Shown here piece by piece: positions 25,720 through 33,408 of a stretch of 64,000 bases of DNA. The notes beneath the pieces were generated by a model. That model was not told the origin of the DNA. It ran no database searches and saw only the letters and a program-made list of their open reading frames with translations. Made by a program: the position numbers and the translations under genes. Origin of the DNA: an uncultured Prevotellaceae bacterium (GTDB lineage: Bacteria; Bacteroidota; Bacteroidia; Bacteroidales; Muribaculaceae); assembly GCA_900319525.1 (NCBI GenBank), contig ONOU01000006.1, positions 1 through 64,000 of the forward strand, read 5' to 3'. Numbering within the stretch: the first letter of the stretch is position 1; the number at the start of each line of letters is the position of its first letter.

Positions 25720-28119
25720 TCAATTTTTTGGACCACTGCTCAATAGCATGTCGATGAGCGCGGTGACGTCGGCAATGTTGATGTTGCCGTCGGGGTTTAC
25801 ATCGGCATTGGATTCCAATATCTCGGCCTCACTGTTCAGCAGATGGTCAATCAGGGCAGTGACATCGGCGATATTCACTTGGTTGTCTCCGTTCACGTCG
25901 CCACAGATGATATCGGGCTCGGTGGGGAACACGACGGTGTAATTGGGGGTAGTGGAGTCAAGCACTGCCTGTCCATCGCTATAGTAGTAGATCGCGGCAA
26001 AGTACCTCCATCCATCGATGACGTTGTCCAGGTCAAACTGCAGCTCGGCGGTCTCGCCCGGGCCGATGTGGACGAACTGGTTCTCGATCTGTGCATTACT
26101 GCCGTAGGTGCCGTCAAGGTTCTTGTACAGCTTCACGGTGATGTCTTCCTGATAGTCCTCGGTGCCGTTGTTGGTAATGTACAGCTTGACGCTGTACTTG
26201 TCGTCGGTGACAATGCTGTTAGCGTAATCGGTGACGTTAAGTACCTGGGACGTGATACTCAGGTTGGCGGTGGGCATTTGGGTGACATTAATAACCGCTT
26301 GACCAATGGGGTCGCTGCCGTCCTCGTTCAGCGAGAATGTGCAGGTGTAGCTGCCGGGTGTCGTGGGAAGGAAGGTGAACAGGATGTCATCGGTCGCACC
26401 CGGTTCAATGCCCAGATAAGCCGTTGAATTAAACGTGCCGTTGACGTGCATGTACAGCAAATCGTTTTGTGAAGTGCCGTTGTTGGTGACATTCAGCGTG
26501 AGATGCACGGGGCGGCCGTGATGCATTGATCCATCATAGCGTATCTCGTTAACCATGTAGTCTCGCGTGCCGGCCGAGCCCTGGCCAACGACCGTGCAGT
26601 TGTCGCCGTCGATGGTCACCTCGATGTAGTTCACGTCGGCTCCCACACACGGGCGCCAGTTGTTGGCTCCATACTCGCTGTAGATGGGCACGATGCGATA
26701 GGTGCCGCTGGTGATGCCGCTGCCAAAGCTCAGCTCCTGCCCGTTGGTGGAGATGAAGTAACCTGATTGGAGCGAAGTGCTGCCGCTCCTGTAGAGGACA
26801 GACAGCAGCTCATTAGCTTCATAGAATCCCCAACCGAAGCTCACGGCCATTGTCTCGGCCGTGTAGTTATAGAAGCGGCCGGTCACCGTTGCCTTGAAGT
26901 TGCCGTTGCTGGACGTGCGGCTTGTGATAGCGCCATTGAGTGCAACGTTGCCCGAGGTCAAGGCAAACTCGCTCTCGCCCTCTCCCGGCTCGATATTGCA
27001 GATCACATACTGGCCGTAGATGTAGCCGTAGGCCTCGCTGGCGCTGCCGGTGCCTTGTGCATCGGGATTGAGCACATTGAGCAGGTAATAACCGTTACTC
27101 ATGCCGTTCCAGCCCCAGTTGATGTGGAACATGCCCTCGCCATCGTAGCCGTCGCAGACGAAGGCGTGGCCACCCGACGCCTTCTTGCCGCTGTAGATCA
27201 CAGGGCGGCCTTCGGCCAGCTCGCTGTAGATGAAGTCGGCCCAACCTTGAGTCGTATAGTTCTCGCGGTATTCGCAATGGGCGTTGCGTTTGAAGCCGAA
27301 GTAGGTGGTGATGGCATCGGGAATATGGTTAGAGTTTGCCCCTGAGGTGCCATACATGAAGTCCATCTCCATCGATTGGGCGCAGTAGAGCGTGAGTTGT
27401 GCGGCAGCGCGGGCACCGTCACTCTCGGTGTCGTTACTCAGGTAGGTGTCCTGCATCGCTTCCCAGTTGAACTCTACAGGTTCCAGCTGGGGCATGTAGA
27501 TACCCAAGCTCTGGGACGTGTAGGCGGGGATTGTGGTTGTGGGGCGTGCAGGCTGTTTCCAGTAATACAATACCTGGGCCATTGCTGTGGCGACACAGCC
27601 GGCCACGGCCTGCTTGCCGTTGGAGAGCATGGGGAGCTGGGTGTTGTAAGGCGAATTTTGAGACCATGACGCGGTCACTAGCGGACGAATGGCAGCGCCA
27701 GACGATGTGAGCGGTGCAGGTTGGGCGCCTTGCCTCAACGCTGTAATCTGGCTGGCATAGCTTTCCAGCAGGTCCTGCATGGCCTCGGGTACATCAGCAG
27801 GGTCAAACGAGCCCTTGTCGCTGTAACCCAGCACTGCGGGAGCTCGGTCGTCACCGGCAACGATGACATAGCCGCCGTTAGCGGCACTGGAGTTGAACAC
27901 ATAGTAGGCCGACTTGCTCTCGCTGGCGGCACCGTTTAGGCATGGGGCTTTGTGAGCAATCTTGATGCTGGCATTGTTGCTGACATGGGAACTCATGAAC
28001 TGGGCCGCGATGGCGCGTGCCTGGTTCTCGTTGATGGTTTCGGCATTAGCGGTAGCCATTACCGCCATGCAGATAAGTAGAATTAAGGAGTAAGATCCGG
28101 TTTTCTTATAAGTAGCCAT
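25720..28119 (-). CDS. C10 family cysteine protease with C-terminal dockerin, copy 2
   Basis: A 799-aa paralog with the same order of parts: signal peptide ending near ANA-ETIN, a propeptide nearly identical to copy 1 over YYVFNSSAANGGYVIVAG, then the catalytic domain with Cys175 (VAGCVATAMAQVLYYW) and His318 (SGGHAFVCDGYDGEG). Beta-sandwich segments follow, then a dockerin (GDVNGDNQVNIADVTALIDHLL and ADVNPDGNINIADVTALIDMLL in outline). The gap to copy 3 is only 35 bp, which argues for cotranscription. The middle and C-terminal beta regions have diverged more than the protease domain, so the copies may differ in what they bind. Confidence 0.9.
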   Translation of the reverse strand: MATYKKTGSYSLILLICMAVMATANAETINENQARAIAAQFMSSHVSNNASIKIAHKAPCLNGAASESKSAYYVFNSSAANGGYVIVAGDDRAPAVLGYSDKGSFDPADVPEAMQDLLESYASQITALRQGAQPAPLTSSGAAIRPLVTASWSQNSPYNTQLPMLSNGKQAVAGCVATAMAQVLYYWKQPARPTTTIPAYTSQSLGIYMPQLEPVEFNWEAMQDTYLSNDTESDGARAAAQLTLYCAQSMEMDFMYGTSGANSNHIPDAITTYFGFKRNAHCEYRENYTTQGWADFIYSELAEGRPVIYSGKKASGGHAFVCDGYDGEGMFHINWGWNGMSNGYYLLNVLNPDAQGTGSASEAYGYIYGQYVICNIEPGEGESEFALTSGNVALNGAITSRTSSNGNFKATVTGRFYNYTAETMAVSFGWGFYEANELLSVLYRSGSTSLQSGYFISTNGQELSFGSGITSGTYRIVPIYSEYGANNWRPCVGADVNYIEVTIDGDNCTVVGQGSAGTRDYMVNEIRYDGSMHHGRPVHLTLNVTNNGTSQNDLLYMHVNGTFNSTAYLGIEPGATDDILFTFLPTTPGSYTCTFSLNEDGSDPIGQAVINVTQMPTANLSITSQVLNVTDYANSIVTDDKYSVKLYITNNGTEDYQEDITVKLYKNLDGTYGSNAQIENQFVHIGPGETAELQFDLDNVIDGWRYFAAIYYYSDGQAVLDSTTPNYTVVFPTEPDIICGDVNGDNQVNIADVTALIDHLLNSEAEILESNADVNPDGNINIADVTALIDMLLSSGPKN

Positions 28120-28154
28120 AATTATAAGTGTTAATGGATTATGGTAATGAATCT

Positions 28155-30533
28155 TTAGTTGCCCAAGATGGTATCGATGATCATGTTGACGTCGGCAATG
28201 TTCACCTCGCCGTCACTGTTGACGTCGGCACGCTCGATGATGGCGCTATTGCTCGTGGCGCCCAGGATGACATCGATGGTGGCATTGACGTCGGCAATGT
28301 TGATCTCACCGTCCCCGTTCACGTCGCCAACGAGATCGGGCTCCGTGCCAGGATAGTACAGGGTATAGACGTCGGTGCTTCCCATGTAGCTTCTCGAGCC
28401 CTGGCTGTAATAATAGACCCTGACGTAGTATCTCCAGCCATTGATCACGTTGTCCAGATCAAAGTGGAGCGAGGTCGATTGATGGCCTCCCAGACTGATG
28501 GCCTGATTCTGGGTCTGAACAGGCACGCCATAATTGTTTGACATCCTCTTGTAGAGCTCGACGGTAATGTCCTCGTTGTAGGCGTTGTCGCTAGGGTTGT
28601 TGACAGTCACATCGATGCTCATTTTGTTATCTGACACTATCTTGCGTGTAGTGCTGGTAACGTTCAGTACCTTGATATTACCCTTCAGGTTGGCGGCAGG
28701 CATGGCCGTGATGGTGACCGGTAGCGACGCAAACTCTTGTGTGCCGTCATCCTTGTAGCAGAAGGTCAGGTTATAGGTTCCGGCCGTCCTGTTCATGTAC
28801 ATGAACTCGGCAGTGCCTTTCTTGCCGTGCTCGATGTCGGCATAGGCCGAGGCATAGAACTGCCCGTTGACAAACATGTGGATGAAGTCGTTGCGGGTAT
28901 AGCCATTGTTGGTAAGGTCCAGGCTGATGTTGACGGGACGGCCCGTGTGCATGTGTCCGCTGGTCGAGATGTCATTGACTGTAAAGTCGGGCGTGTTGCC
29001 GATACCACGGACGATGATGGTACACCTGGTGCTGCTGATCGACACATCCAGGTAGTTCATGGTAGCGCCGGCGCAGGGTCGCCACTGTGTCTTGTTGCGC
29101 TCACTGTAGATGGGAATAATCAGGTAGTTGCCGCTACTGATGTTGCTGCCAAACTGCAGCGTGCGATCGATTGTAATGAAGTATTGGGGTGGCAACTCGT
29201 CATACGCGTCCCTGCTGAGGACCTTCTGCAGCGTGCCGTTCTTATACAGTCCCCAGCCGTATTCAAAGCTGATATTCTGGGACGTGCGGTTGGTAAAGTG
29301 GTTCTTGAGCGATACCGAGAAGTTGTAGCTGCTGCCCGAACGGGTCGTAGTGCTGCCCGTCACTTCAAAGTGGTTGATTGTGACGGCAAAATCATTGGGC
29401 ATGGTGCCGCTGCCAGGCTCGATGCCTGTGATCATTCCTTGGCGGTAGATGTAGCCATAGGCACCAGAGGCGCTGCCCGTGCCTTGCTCGTCGGGATTGA
29501 GCAGGCTGAGCAGGAAATAGCCGTTGCTGACACCGTTCCAACCCCAGTTGATGTGATAACGGCCGTTGCCGTCATAACCGTCGCACACAAAGGCATGACC
29601 CGCTTCGATCTTGGCGCCATCATAGACAACCGGGCGGCCGGCTGCCAGCTCGGCGTACAGCATATCTTCCCACTGCTTTGAGGTGTAGAGCTCACGGTCC
29701 AGGTACTTGGCTGTGGGTTTGTAACCAAAGTAGTTGATGAGCGCGCGGGCAACCTCGCCCGTTTGAGCACCCGAAGAGCCGTTGCCAAAGTTCATCCTCA
29801 CCGACTGGGCGCAATACAGGGAGAGCTCTGAGGAGGCAAGTGCGCCTTTCATGTTATCGTCATCGTCGGCATAGGAGTCCTGCATGGCAGTCCAGTTGAA
29901 ATCTACCGCAGGCAGCGAGGGCATGTAAACTGAATAAGTGGGTGATGTGTAGGCCGGGATGGGGGCCGAAGGGCGCACAGGGTGCTTCCAGTAGTACATC
30001 ACCTGGGCCATCGCGGTGGCCACACATCCCACGTAGGCTATCCTGCCGTTGGGCAGCATGGGAAACTCGATGTTGTAGGGCAGTCCCTGGTCCCATTGTG
30101 CGCTGACAAGTGGGGGAATGGGGCTGTTGGCTGTCAGGCGGGTAGCCGCCTTGGCACCACCCTCGAGCGCGGCCATCTGTGCGGCATAGCCATCAAGCAG
30201 AACCTGCATGCCCTCGGGAACGGCTTGGGGATCAAAGTAGCCCTCGTCGCTGTAGCCCAGCACCGCAGGGGCGCGGTCGTCGCCAGCCACGATGACATAT
30301 CCCCTGTCCTGACCGTTGAACACATAGTAGGCTGCCTTGTCGCCGCCCACTCCCGGTGAGTTCAGTTTGGGGGCTTTCCGTGCCATTTTCAGGTTGGTGG
30401 ACGGTATCGCATGTGTCGTCATGAAGTTGGCGGCAATCTGACGTGCCTGGCTCTCGCTGATGGACTCGGCCAATGCCGATCCGCACATGAGCCCCAAACA
30501 CATGATGAGTAATGAAGTGATTTTCCTATTCAT
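28155..30533 (-). CDS. C10 family cysteine protease with C-terminal dockerin, copy 3
   Basis: This 792-aa protein is the promoter-proximal copy. It has a signal peptide (MNRKITSLLIMCLGLMCGSALA), a propeptide, and a catalytic domain with Cys170 (YVGCVATAMAQVMYYW) and His313 (EAGHAFVCDGYDGNG). The Ser/Gly before the His motif is replaced by Glu-Ala, a change from the other copies. The dockerin at the end has two loops (GDVNGDGEINIADVNATIDVIL and ADVNSDGEVNIADVNMIIDTIL in outline). A TAnnTTTG box lies 44 bp upstream. Proteases of this family are made as inactive precursors and act outside the cell; the targets are unknown. Confidence 0.9.
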   Translation of the reverse strand: MNRKITSLLIMCLGLMCGSALAESISESQARQIAANFMTTHAIPSTNLKMARKAPKLNSPGVGGDKAAYYVFNGQDRGYVIVAGDDRAPAVLGYSDEGYFDPQAVPEGMQVLLDGYAAQMAALEGGAKAATRLTANSPIPPLVSAQWDQGLPYNIEFPMLPNGRIAYVGCVATAMAQVMYYWKHPVRPSAPIPAYTSPTYSVYMPSLPAVDFNWTAMQDSYADDDDNMKGALASSELSLYCAQSVRMNFGNGSSGAQTGEVARALINYFGYKPTAKYLDRELYTSKQWEDMLYAELAAGRPVVYDGAKIEAGHAFVCDGYDGNGRYHINWGWNGVSNGYFLLSLLNPDEQGTGSASGAYGYIYRQGMITGIEPGSGTMPNDFAVTINHFEVTGSTTTRSGSSYNFSVSLKNHFTNRTSQNISFEYGWGLYKNGTLQKVLSRDAYDELPPQYFITIDRTLQFGSNISSGNYLIIPIYSERNKTQWRPCAGATMNYLDVSISSTRCTIIVRGIGNTPDFTVNDISTSGHMHTGRPVNISLDLTNNGYTRNDFIHMFVNGQFYASAYADIEHGKKGTAEFMYMNRTAGTYNLTFCYKDDGTQEFASLPVTITAMPAANLKGNIKVLNVTSTTRKIVSDNKMSIDVTVNNPSDNAYNEDITVELYKRMSNNYGVPVQTQNQAISLGGHQSTSLHFDLDNVINGWRYYVRVYYYSQGSRSYMGSTDVYTLYYPGTEPDLVGDVNGDGEINIADVNATIDVILGATSNSAIIERADVNSDGEVNIADVNMIIDTILGN

Positions 30534-30576
30534 AGCTCTCTATTGTATCGTTGATTGATAATTCTGTTTCTCTCGG

Positions 30577-30584
30577 CAAATTTA
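30577..30584 (-). promoter_or_regulatory. -7 box for the C10 protease array
   Basis: On the minus strand it reads TAAATTTG, matching TAnnTTTG, 44 bp upstream of the copy 3 ATG. No good -33 element is present. It is the only candidate start site I see for the three-gene array. Confidence 0.45.
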
Positions 30585-30693
30585 GCATTTTTCTGGCAAT
30601 TAATTGTGCTTTATTGAAAAATCGCATGATTTTTCCAGTCGCGTACTTCCCGTTTCGCCTCTTACGGGTAGCTGGCACTCTGGAGATAAACCC

Positions 30694-30776
30694 AAAAAGC
30701 ATCCGCACTCGTGAACTGCTTCCCCTCGAAAGTTTCGTGTCTGACTTCCCGGGGGGGCGTTCACCAATGCGGATGC
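30694..30776 (-). terminator. Large branched hairpin with T-run, terminator of the 30811 gene or a small structured RNA
   Basis: GCATCCGCA (30699-30707) pairs with TGCGGATGC (30768-30776), GTGAAC (30711-30716) with GTTCAC (30759-30764), and an inner hairpin CGAAA-G-TTTCG sits at 30727-30737. On the minus strand the outer stem is followed directly by TTTTT. It works as a terminator for the gene ending at 30811, but at 78 nt it is much larger and more structured than the other terminators here. Confidence 0.6.
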
Positions 30777-30810
30777 AAGATGATTAAAAAGTTGTTTTTA
30801 AGGGGGAACC

Positions 30811-31221
30811 CTAGGGGCGGCACAGGAGCAGCAGGACACGTGCGCGATGCAGTCGCCAGGCTGTGCCGTAGATGCTGTCCTCATCGCCATAAAGCGACAT
30901 CAGCGTGTAGTTGGCGAGGGCAGCGACCATGGCGTTCTTGAGATCACGTGCCAGCGAGAGTAGCGGGCGCTTGTTGATTTCGAGCCCCAGCACGATGTTC
31001 TGGCTCTCGATGTTAAAGTTGATGTTCTGGCTCACGATGTAGCCGCTCATGCGGGCTAACAGGTCATCAAGCCCCTCTCGCACGCGGCGGTCCACAATGG
31101 GTTCGTTACTCGGGTTCACGCCCCATGCGGTGGCGTTGTCGGCAGGGTGCCAAGTACCCTCGGTGTAAATGGCCTGTTGGATCTCGTCCAGGTCTATAAT
31201 GATGTCGATACGGTATTTCAT
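30811..31221 (-). CDS. Unrecognised 136-aa protein
   Basis: I do not recognise this family. The protein is soluble, with no signal peptide or membrane helix. It begins MKYRIDIIIDLDEIQQAIY, which looks like a beta strand and helix, and contains INFNIESQNIVLGLEINKRPLLSLARDLKNAMVAALANYTLMSLYGDEDSIYG, a strand followed by a long helix. The C-terminus is basic and Leu-rich (RLHRARVLLLLCRP). The compact, mixed fold and the setting among inverted repeats and another orphan gene hint at mobile-element or phage cargo, but this is a guess. A large hairpin terminator follows. Confidence 0.6.
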   Translation of the reverse strand: MKYRIDIIIDLDEIQQAIYTEGTWHPADNATAWGVNPSNEPIVDRRVREGLDDLLARMSGYIVSQNINFNIESQNIVLGLEINKRPLLSLARDLKNAMVAALANYTLMSLYGDEDSIYGTAWRLHRARVLLLLCRP

Positions 31222-31254
31222 GTTTTTCTGGTTTTGATAGTCGGTAGGGAGTGA

Positions 31255-31448
31255 TTAAGGGGACTTCTATAAATTAGCTTGGAATGGATTTGGATTGATT
31301 TTCAATAAATTTGGCTGCGCCTCAGCAAATCGAGCAAGCTCATTTGCATTCGGCTAGCACAAATTTTCGAGTAGATTTTGACTTGAAGCGGCCAAAGACA
31401 TCCAACACTAAAAACTGTCATTTTGGTAATTTATAGAAGTCCACTTAA
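31255..31448. mobile_element. MITE-like element with 22-bp inverted termini
   Basis: The left end TTAAGGGGACTTCTATAAATTA (written in two parts: TTAAGG and GGACTTCTATAAATTA) at 31255-31276 is the reverse complement of 31427-31448 with a single mismatch. The element is 194 bp and non-coding, with an inner stretch that itself has short inverted segments (AAATCGAGCAAGCTC region). It sits between two orphan genes and ends 14 bp past the stop of the 31462 gene. No clear target duplication was seen. Confidence 0.6.
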
Positions 31449-31461
31449 GATTCTTGGCTCT

Positions 31462-31941
31462 TTACCGCATGGCTCGGGTACGGTCATGGGTGCAGATTTT
31501 GGTCAGCGCGGTGGCAGGGCTGATAAAGAAGCGCGATGCGCGGCAGTGTTCCAGCACATGGTCGATGGCGCTTGCCACGCTCATGCCTTCCTTGGTCAAC
31601 TGGGTGACATGTTGGGCGATTTCATGCCACATCTGCTGACGCAGGCGCCCTTTTGCCATGCATTCAAGGTCGGCATTGGTGCGATAGGTGAGCGCATTGG
31701 AGGCCTTCTTGTCACATGCGGCAAGCAGGTGGCACACACAACGGTAGGCGCGCTCGTGGTCCACATGATAGTGAGGACGGCCGTTGAGGATGGTGAACTC
31801 GGCTGCCATCCGCCGCGCCTTGTGGGTGGGTACTCCATGCTGGAGCAGGGCGTCAAGCGTGGGGCTGTACAACGCCAGGAATTCGCGGTCCCGTTGCTGG
31901 CATAGCTCTCGTTGACTGAAGATTGATTTCGTGTCGTTCAT
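31462..31941 (-). CDS. Unrecognised 159-aa protein rich in His, Arg and Cys
   Basis: No family comes to mind. The protein is soluble and probably all-helical. It has several His residues in a cluster (NGRPHYHVDHERAYRCVCHLLAACDKK, near residues 53-79) that, with nearby Cys, could bind metal; this is only a possibility. The C-terminal half contains RLRQQMWHEIAQHVTQLTKEGMSVASAIDHVLEHC, a typical amphipathic helix pair. It has its own promoter at 31985-32015 and lies between two inverted-repeat elements (31255-31448 and 32087-32266), so it could be carried by a mobile unit. Confidence 0.6.
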   Translation of the reverse strand: MNDTKSIFSQRELCQQRDREFLALYSPTLDALLQHGVPTHKARRMAAEFTILNGRPHYHVDHERAYRCVCHLLAACDKKASNALTYRTNADLECMAKGRLRQQMWHEIAQHVTQLTKEGMSVASAIDHVLEHCRASRFFISPATALTKICTHDRTRAMR

Positions 31942-31984
31942 GGTATATTAGTGTTTTAATGGTGAAATAATAATTTTGACGTTG

Positions 31985-32015
31985 CAAAATTACAACATAG
32001 TTGGTGTTTTGTCAA
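31985..32015 (-). promoter_or_regulatory. Promoter of the 31462 gene
   Basis: On the minus strand TTG (32015-32013), a 20-bp spacer and TAATTTTG (31992-31985) match the -33/-7 pattern. The ATG is 44 bp downstream. Confidence 0.65.
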
Positions 32016-32086
32016 GTTTTTGGCCGATTTTTTCAAAAAATTACCGAAAACAGTCATGGTTTTCCTTTCCCAATCTCAAGATCTGG

Positions 32087-32266
32087 GTCCACTATAAAAA
32101 GTAGCGACAAAATATCATAACGGCGAATTAGGCGAATTAAATGAATTATCCTGCTGTTGTTTGTTGAATAATATGTGTCTAGTTTTTAGGCTATTTAATG
32201 AATATTAGATAAATTCGATGAATTCGCCGTTGATGTCACCAGCAGCCCTCCTGACTTAAAGTGGAC
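32087..32266. repeat. Nested inverted repeats in the gap upstream of the AraC gene's 3' end
   Basis: The outer arms are GTCCACT (32087-32093) and AGTGGAC (32260-32266), extending to 9 of 10 bases. The inner arms AACGGCGAATT (32119-32129) and AATTCGCCGTT (32221-32231) are perfect. The element is about 180 bp, non-coding, and its right end (CTTAAAGTGGACT) resembles an end of the 31255-31448 element. The 400-bp gap 31942-32341 otherwise holds only the 31985 promoter. Confidence 0.5.
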
Positions 32267-32341
32267 TCATTTAATAAGTGGGGTTTTACTTCGGTTTTAA
32301 TCGATTTTTGGTATTTTGCCAATATTTGTGACGACTGGATC

Positions 32342-33235
32342 TCAGCTATGCTGGAACTGGGTGGGCGTGAGGCCTGTCATGCGCTTGAAGAACTTGGTGA
32401 GGAACGACTGATTGGGAAAATTCATGTCATCGGTGATCTGGGCGATGGATTTGTCGCTGTGCTTGAGGTATATCTTGATGCGGGTGACCAGAGCATCGTC
32501 AATCCACTGCTTGGCGCTCTTGCCGCTCACCCGGGCGATGATGGAGCTCAGGTATCGTGGCGTGAGACACAACTGCGAGGCGTAGAAGTCGATGGTGTGG
32601 TGCTCGGGCGCAAAGCGGCTGACCAGCTGGACAAAGTCGGTGAACAGCTGCTGCTCGCGGGTCAGGGACTGGCGGTCGCTCTGCTCGTGCCGGCTCCACA
32701 GGTGGTTGGCATACCACAACAGGGCACTGGTCAGATGCAGCGTCACCTGGCTGCTGTGGGACGGCCTCATGATGTGGTGGTTGAGCAGCAGGTGCAGGTA
32801 GTCGTAGTACTGGGCGTCCTCCTCGTCGAGGTGCAGGTGAAAGTCCCGCAGGTGCCCGTCAAAGGCCTCGGGGATGCGGTTGCCGATGGCCAGCTGGAAC
32901 AAGTCATCGCTCAGGGAGAATCCGATGGCCTGTACATCGCTCGAAGCCTCGTGATACTCGATGATGCCGTTGGTGCCCAGATAGACCAGGTCGCCAGCGA
33001 CGATGTGGTGCTCGATCAGGTTAAGCGAGGTGTGTGCCCAGCCCTGCTTGAGGAGCAGTAAGCGCATCTCGGGCAGAATCGTGGGAGTGCCCTGAAACTG
33101 GTCTGTCACGAGGTTGATGCGGATGTTGCGGGCTACCGCCAGGTTCTGGGAGATGTAATTGCCCACCAAGTGCTCGTCGTTGCTGTCGATGAGTGACTTG
33201 AGCTGGGAGAGGTTGAATTGTTGCAGTTCGGCCAT
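32342..33235 (-). CDS. AraC family transcriptional regulator
   Basis: This 297-aa cytoplasmic regulator has a cupin-like ligand-binding N-terminal half (about residues 20-180). Its AraC/XylS DNA-binding domain lies at about 195-297, with two helix-turn-helix units: IDFYASQLCLTPRYLSSIIARVSGKSAKQWID and KSIAQITDDMNFPNQSFLTKFFKRMTGLTPTQFQ. It is divergent from the TolC-HlyD-ABC operon starting at 33409. That layout suggests it controls the exporter, probably in response to a compound the exporter removes. The 173-bp shared gap has a -7-like box at 33375 for the operon. Confidence 0.9.
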   Translation of the reverse strand: MAELQQFNLSQLKSLIDSNDEHLVGNYISQNLAVARNIRINLVTDQFQGTPTILPEMRLLLLKQGWAHTSLNLIEHHIVAGDLVYLGTNGIIEYHEASSDVQAIGFSLSDDLFQLAIGNRIPEAFDGHLRDFHLHLDEEDAQYYDYLHLLLNHHIMRPSHSSQVTLHLTSALLWYANHLWSRHEQSDRQSLTREQQLFTDFVQLVSRFAPEHHTIDFYASQLCLTPRYLSSIIARVSGKSAKQWIDDALVTRIKIYLKHSDKSIAQITDDMNFPNQSFLTKFFKRMTGLTPTQFQHS

Positions 33236-33374
33236 CGCTTAATGAGAAGTTTGTTTAGTTTTTTGGACGTAAAGATAGATAGAAAACCCAGAAAAACCAA
33301 GGAAAAACCTTTTTATTGTACAAAAAGGATAATTTTTTCTTGGTTTGGATAGTGATGGGCAATGGCAAGATGGC

Positions 33375-33382
33375 TAATTTTG
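33375..33382 (+). promoter_or_regulatory. -7 box of the first export operon
   Basis: TAATTTTG fits TAnnTTTG and lies 26 bp before the chosen ATG at 33409. The upstream sequence (TTGGTTTGG at 33342-33350) is the nearest TTG-rich stretch, but its spacing of more than 24 bp is unusual, which would suit an activator-dependent promoter. Confidence 0.5.
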
Positions 33383-33408
33383 CATCGTCAACCAATTACG
33401 CATTGATT

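Noticed and set aside
30534-30810. Possible integron attC-like site because of the branched hairpin
   Set aside because: No integrase and no R/L box pattern; the T-run after the stem fits a terminator better.
33316-33408. N-terminal extension of the first TolC protein
   Set aside because: It crosses the TAnnTTTG box and would bury the signal peptide; the ATG at 33409 gives a clean leader.
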